From NCBI GenBank assembly GCA_964581825.1, contig CAZORB010000003.1:7326-71325 (forward strand): a stretch of DNA of 64,000 bases. Direction: 5' to 3'. The stretch comes from SYIM01 sp964581825. GTDB taxonomy: Bacteria > Pseudomonadota > Gammaproteobacteria > Burkholderiales > Burkholderiaceae_E. The translations under genes were made by a program, and so were the position numbers. This document shows, in pieces, positions 60,606-64,000 of this stretch (position 1 is its first letter; the number at the start of each line of letters is the position of its first letter). The notes beneath the pieces were generated by a model. The model searched no databases and had not been told where the DNA came from. It saw only the letters and a list, made by a program, of their open reading frames with translations.

Positions 60606-63146
60606 TTAAACCGTAACGACCCGCCTCCGCCGCACATTCCAGGCTACCAGCGCCACGATCACGATCAGCGACGGTACCAGCAGCAGGTTCACCAGCCGCG
60701 TGTTGCGCTGCAGTGCTTCGCTATCGGCGCGAAGTTCACGCCGGACGTCTTTCAGCTCACGCCGCGTTTCGGCGCTCTTCTTGCGGAACTCATCGAGCTC
60801 AGCCTGCTGCTCAGCGGTCAGCGTGCTGGTGCTGGCGTTCGGGCCACGGGCTTTTTGCAGCTCCTGAAGCTTCTGCTGAGTCTTCTGAAGGTTCTCTTCG
60901 AGTTCAGCAATGCGGCCGATGTAATCCTGCGCCGCGCGCGCCTCCATTTCATTGATGAGCGTAAACGGCCGCGACACCACCGCACGGGCACGGGCACGGA
61001 TCAGATCGGTGGCGCCAGACATCTGATCGATCACCGCCTGAGCGAAGGCCAGGTTGCCGTTTGCCGGCACCACGATACGACGACCGAACACTTCGCCGAT
61101 CTGCACTGCCGCGCCGTCCTGAACGAAATCGCTGTCGCCCACCAGCACCACCGCACCCTCGGCGCTTGCCTCTTTCAGGCGCTGCTCAGGGCCGTCCTTG
61201 ATGCCATCGGGGAAGGCTGTTGGGAACTTACCAAGCAGCTTGATGGCGATGGGCTGCTCAGATCCGATTGGCTTAAAGCCGCGCACTGATTTTTCACCAG
61301 GCTCCGCCGCAACCGCCGAATCAATCATCATCGCCACCTGCGATGACTTGAGCAGCACGCTCTGGGTGAGACCCGCAGCGGGCTTGCCGCCGAAGGCGCC
61401 GGTGAACGCGAACAGAAGCCGCCCGACGCCCTGCGTGGCGACTTCATCGGCATTCATCGCCTCATCCTGCAGCGTCAGCACGGCCGCCATCGCCCGCGGG
61501 CCTGCGCCCGACAGATAGCGAAGATCGGCCAGCACCTTATCTTCCTTGTACTCGATACCCCACGCTTTGAGCAGCGGCCCCAGCGAAGACGAGGTACCAC
61601 CGGGCTGACCCATCATCGGCCCAAGCGGATCGAAGTAGGCTTTCGGATCAAGGAACGCGATCAGGCGTCCGCCGCGAAGCACGAACTGATCAAGCGCGAA
61701 CAGCGCCGACTCGGAAATTCCACGTGGATGCACCACCAGCAGCGTCTTGATCTCGGCATCGATGGCTTTCGCGTCAAAGCCGATCTGCTTGATGTCGAAA
61801 TCGCGCTCGAGCTCGCTGATGAACGCCCACTTCTCGGAGGGTGGCATACCCATCTGCGGCATTCCGCGCGAGCCAAACGCGGGCAGCGGCGTCATCAGGC
61901 CGATCACAGGCTTGGCCTTGGCGCCCGCACGGGCCACCGCACGAACAATGTCGTACTCCAGCAGCCGTTCACGATCGAGATTGAGCTCGGACAGCGTGAC
62001 CCGCTTTTCACCCTCGCCAATCGCGATTCCGAGGAAGAAGCGTTCGCCCGACGGAAGCGTCTGAGGTTCGATGCCATCGAGCAGGGCTGCGTCTTCAGCA
62101 TCAGAATCCGGTGCGGGATCCAGCTTCTCGACGATCAGCTTGCCATCAGACTCTGCGCGCATCCGGCGCAGCAGATCTTCCACGCGACGCGAGAACGCGC
62201 GCAACGGCATGGGTACAGCCGCTTCGTCAGCCGATACATACAGCTTGATCTTGACTGGCGTCTCAATGCGGTTCAGCACCGCCTTGCTGCCCTCGGACAG
62301 CGTGTTGATGCGACCCTGGGTAAGGTCCATCCGGATGCTGACCGGAACGATGAGCAGATTGAGACCGACCAGCGCGACGGCGACGATCAGAACAGCAGCT
62401 GGCGAACTGACCGCAGCGCGCTGGCGGCTGATGACCGCAGACGTGGCAAACAACGCGAGCGCCGCCATCGACCCAAAGTAAACGACATCCCGCAAATCGA
62501 TCAGGCCCTTCTGGAAGCCGTCGAAGCGCGTGATGACCGACATCGAGGCCACCACCTCCATCAGCCGCACGCCGCCCCACCGGGCAAGCAGATCCACCAC
62601 TGGTTGCGAGCCTGCCAGCGCGAGCAGCAGGCAGAAGATCAGCGACAGCACGAAGGCCACCGCCTGATTGCGGGTGAGCGCCGAGCAGAACGATGCGATG
62701 GCCAGGTAAACACCTGCCACCAGCAGCGCGCCCACGTAGCCCGATGCGATCACGCCGTTGTCGGGTTCGCCCAGCCAGTTGACCGTGATGATGAGCGGGA
62801 AGGTTCCTGCGATCGCGATGCCAATAAACATCCACGCTGCAAGAAACTTACCGACGATCGCCTGCCATGGCGCGATCGGTAGCGTCATCAGCAGCTCGAG
62901 CGTACCCAGACGCTGCTCGTCGGACCACAGGCGCATGCCAATGGCTGGCACGATGAACAGGAACAACCAAGGCAGCCAGGCGAAGAAAGCGGTGAGAGAC
63001 GCCTCGCCGCGCTCGAAGAAGCCGCCAAACGAGAAGGTAAAGAAGCTCGTCAGCAGCAGAAACACCACCAGGAACACATAAGCAACCGGCGTGGCCCAGT
63101 AGGCTGAGAACTCGCGCCGGACAATTGCGGAAAACGGCGAACTCAC
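60606..63146 (-). CDS. Fused gliding-type ABC permease and GldG protein (GldF-GldG fusion)
   Basis: This 846-aa protein joins two parts normally made by separate genes. Residues 1-about 245 are an ABC-2 permease of the GldF type (VRREFSAYWATPVAYVFLVV, SDEQRLGTLELLMTLPIAPW). Residues about 250-846 are GldG-like: a TM helix, the IRMDLTQGRINTLSEGSKAVL segment, a periplasmic domain, a coiled coil around 735-800 (ELEENLQKTQQKLQELQK) and a C-terminal TM helix. Its start overlaps the ATPase stop (ATGA). In Bacteroidetes Gld proteins support gliding, but in proteobacteria homologues have no known motility role. Confidence 0.88.
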   Translation of the reverse strand: MSSPFSAIVRREFSAYWATPVAYVFLVVFLLLTSFFTFSFGGFFERGEASLTAFFAWLPWLFLFIVPAIGMRLWSDEQRLGTLELLMTLPIAPWQAIVGKFLAAWMFIGIAIAGTFPLIITVNWLGEPDNGVIASGYVGALLVAGVYLAIASFCSALTRNQAVAFVLSLIFCLLLALAGSQPVVDLLARWGGVRLMEVVASMSVITRFDGFQKGLIDLRDVVYFGSMAALALFATSAVISRQRAAVSSPAAVLIVAVALVGLNLLIVPVSIRMDLTQGRINTLSEGSKAVLNRIETPVKIKLYVSADEAAVPMPLRAFSRRVEDLLRRMRAESDGKLIVEKLDPAPDSDAEDAALLDGIEPQTLPSGERFFLGIAIGEGEKRVTLSELNLDRERLLEYDIVRAVARAGAKAKPVIGLMTPLPAFGSRGMPQMGMPPSEKWAFISELERDFDIKQIGFDAKAIDAEIKTLLVVHPRGISESALFALDQFVLRGGRLIAFLDPKAYFDPLGPMMGQPGGTSSSLGPLLKAWGIEYKEDKVLADLRYLSGAGPRAMAAVLTLQDEAMNADEVATQGVGRLLFAFTGAFGGKPAAGLTQSVLLKSSQVAMMIDSAVAAEPGEKSVRGFKPIGSEQPIAIKLLGKFPTAFPDGIKDGPEQRLKEASAEGAVVLVGDSDFVQDGAAVQIGEVFGRRIVVPANGNLAFAQAVIDQMSGATDLIRARARAVVSRPFTLINEMEARAAQDYIGRIAELEENLQKTQQKLQELQKARGPNASTSTLTAEQQAELDEFRKKSAETRRELKDVRRELRADSEALQRNTRLVNLLLVPSLIVIVALVAWNVRRRRVVTV

Positions 63147-63934
63147 GATGCAACCCTCGCGTCACGTTGGCTGGAGGCGTCAGTTGAAGCCGACGCGGCA
63201 GAACCCGCTTCGGGTTCCAGATCGGACCGGGTAACCGAACGGAAGAAATCGTCGAGGCGCCCGCTGGGCACACGCGACCGGAGCTCGGCTGGCGTGCCAT
63301 CGGCCACGATGCGGCCTCGGTCGATCACGATCGCGCGGGTGCAGACCTCATCGACCTCTTCGAGAATGTGCGTCGAGAACAGCACGACGCGCGAGCGGGC
63401 CATGTCGCGAATCAGCGCCCGCATCTCGTGCTTCTGATTCGGATCAAGGCCGTCGGTCGGCTCATCGAGAATCAGCACCTCGGGGTCATGGATGAGCGCC
63501 TGCGCGAGGCAGGTGCGCTGACGAAATCCCTTGGAGAGCGTATCGATTGACTGGCCCAGCACATTTTCAAGGTGGCACTGCGTCACCACGCGCTTGAGCG
63601 CCTCGCGCTCGGCAGATCCCTGCAGGCCGCGCACACGCGCCGCGAACTGTAAAAATCCGAGCACGGTCATGTCAGGCCATGACGGCGCGGACTCGGGCAG
63701 ATAGCCGATTCGGCGCTTCACCTCGAGAGGTTTGTCAGCGATGCTGAATCCGCACACCCGCACCCGACCCGACGTGGGCGCCAGGTAGCCGGTGATCATG
63801 CGCATGGTGGTCGATTTGCCCGCCCCGTTTGGGCCGAGAAAGCCGAGCACTTCGCCCTTGCCTACACTGAATGACACATCGTCGACGGCGCGTTTGGTAC
63901 CAAAGCGTCGCGACAGGTTTTCAACCTCGATCAT
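63143..63934 (-). CDS. ABC transporter ATPase (GldA-like)
   Basis: This 263-aa ABC ATPase has Walker A GPNGAGKST near residue 34 and the CcmA/GldA-like pattern FLGPNGAGKSTTMRMITGYLAP. The signature is STLSKGFRQRTCLAQALIH, i.e. LSKGFRQR in place of LSGGQ, which is common in this group. The C-terminal tail is Ala/Ser-rich. It is upstream of and overlaps the fused GldF-GldG gene, so they form one exporter. Upstream bases to the window end hold no recognisable gene. Confidence 0.9.
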   Translation of the reverse strand: MIEVENLSRRFGTKRAVDDVSFSVGKGEVLGFLGPNGAGKSTTMRMITGYLAPTSGRVRVCGFSIADKPLEVKRRIGYLPESAPSWPDMTVLGFLQFAARVRGLQGSAEREALKRVVTQCHLENVLGQSIDTLSKGFRQRTCLAQALIHDPEVLILDEPTDGLDPNQKHEMRALIRDMARSRVVLFSTHILEEVDEVCTRAIVIDRGRIVADGTPAELRSRVPSGRLDDFFRSVTRSDLEPEAGSAASASTDASSQRDARVAS

Positions 63935-64000
63935 GGATCCCCCGGTCGTGCGCCGGCGTCTTTGCCGCCGGTCGAGGCGCGATATTGAGGCAAAAACCGA

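Noticed and set aside
1..64000. tRNA, rRNA, CRISPR array, transposase, integrase or phage gene
   Set aside because: I looked for these in the intergenic regions and in the translated frames and recognised none. Small RNAs cannot be excluded without a covariance search.

Overview
The window is a dense, high-GC stretch of bacterial chromosome of housekeeping and central-metabolism type. It most likely comes from the Betaproteobacteria, order Burkholderiales. Evidence for this placement is the rpsP-rimM-trmD-rplS operon next to a CoA-type NUDIX and a CobD/CbiB-family protein, the oxyR-recG pair, a double-length UvrA, the etfBA plus acyl-CoA dehydrogenase block, and ThrH. Two runs of N (10 and 100 bases) mark scaffold gaps, so this is a draft or metagenome-derived assembly. 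The first gene is cut by the window edge. No tRNA, rRNA, CRISPR array, transposase or integrase was recognised.

Layout. 1-6.3 kb: end of ribosomal protein L31 type B, a membrane glycosyltransferase, a MATE exporter, oligoribonuclease, an M48 membrane protease and RsgA. 6.3-10.5 kb (minus): rpsP-rimM-trmD-rplS, then CoA pyrophosphatase and a CobD/CbiB-family protein. 10.6-16.5 kb: a CMD-family protein, the fatty-acid/ETF block (acyl-CoA dehydrogenase, etfA, etfB), dienelactone hydrolase and enoyl-CoA hydratase. 16.6-24.2 kb: MltB, an EamA transporter, CysM, OxyR, RecG, RidA, AlaX and a TM2-like protein. 24.4-31.9 kb: a 1995-residue tandem UvrA, a CDP-alcohol phosphatidyltransferase and a NUDIX hydrolase. 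31.9-34.0 kb (minus): a sulfur module of rhodanese, YeeE/YedE transporter and a coupled 66-aa membrane peptide. 34.1-41.2 kb: a class-III aminotransferase, ArgE and a three-gene ABC export system.

41.2-49.2 kb is the cytochrome c maturation (System I) locus, and it is unusual. The order is ccmI-A-B-C-D-E-F-G, then a divergent XRE regulator and an unrecognised 115-aa protein, then ccmH. ccmI carries a single in-frame TGA that separates its C-terminal domain. ccmH, next to the inserted pair, lacks the usual N-terminal signal peptide and has a perfect hairpin over its weak ribosome-binding region.

49.2-58.3 kb holds an MFS transporter, ThrH, gentisate 1,2-dioxygenase, a CPA2 antiporter, an orphan ABC substrate-binding protein, a GST, an FMN reductase, a DUF2939-type protein, a VOC protein and a FAH-family hydrolase. 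This is a loose set of aromatic-degradation families. 58.5-63.9 kb has a membrane-anchored spermidine-synthase-like protein and a two-gene gliding-type ABC system whose permease (GldF) and GldG parts are fused into one 846-aa protein.

The most notable signals are the altered ccm locus (nonsense ccmI, signal-less ccmH, inserted XRE pair), the sulfur module with its small coupled peptide, the tandem UvrA with a palindrome over its putative promoter, and the GldF-GldG fusion. All functional names come from reading motifs and comparing them with remembered families; no database search was run.
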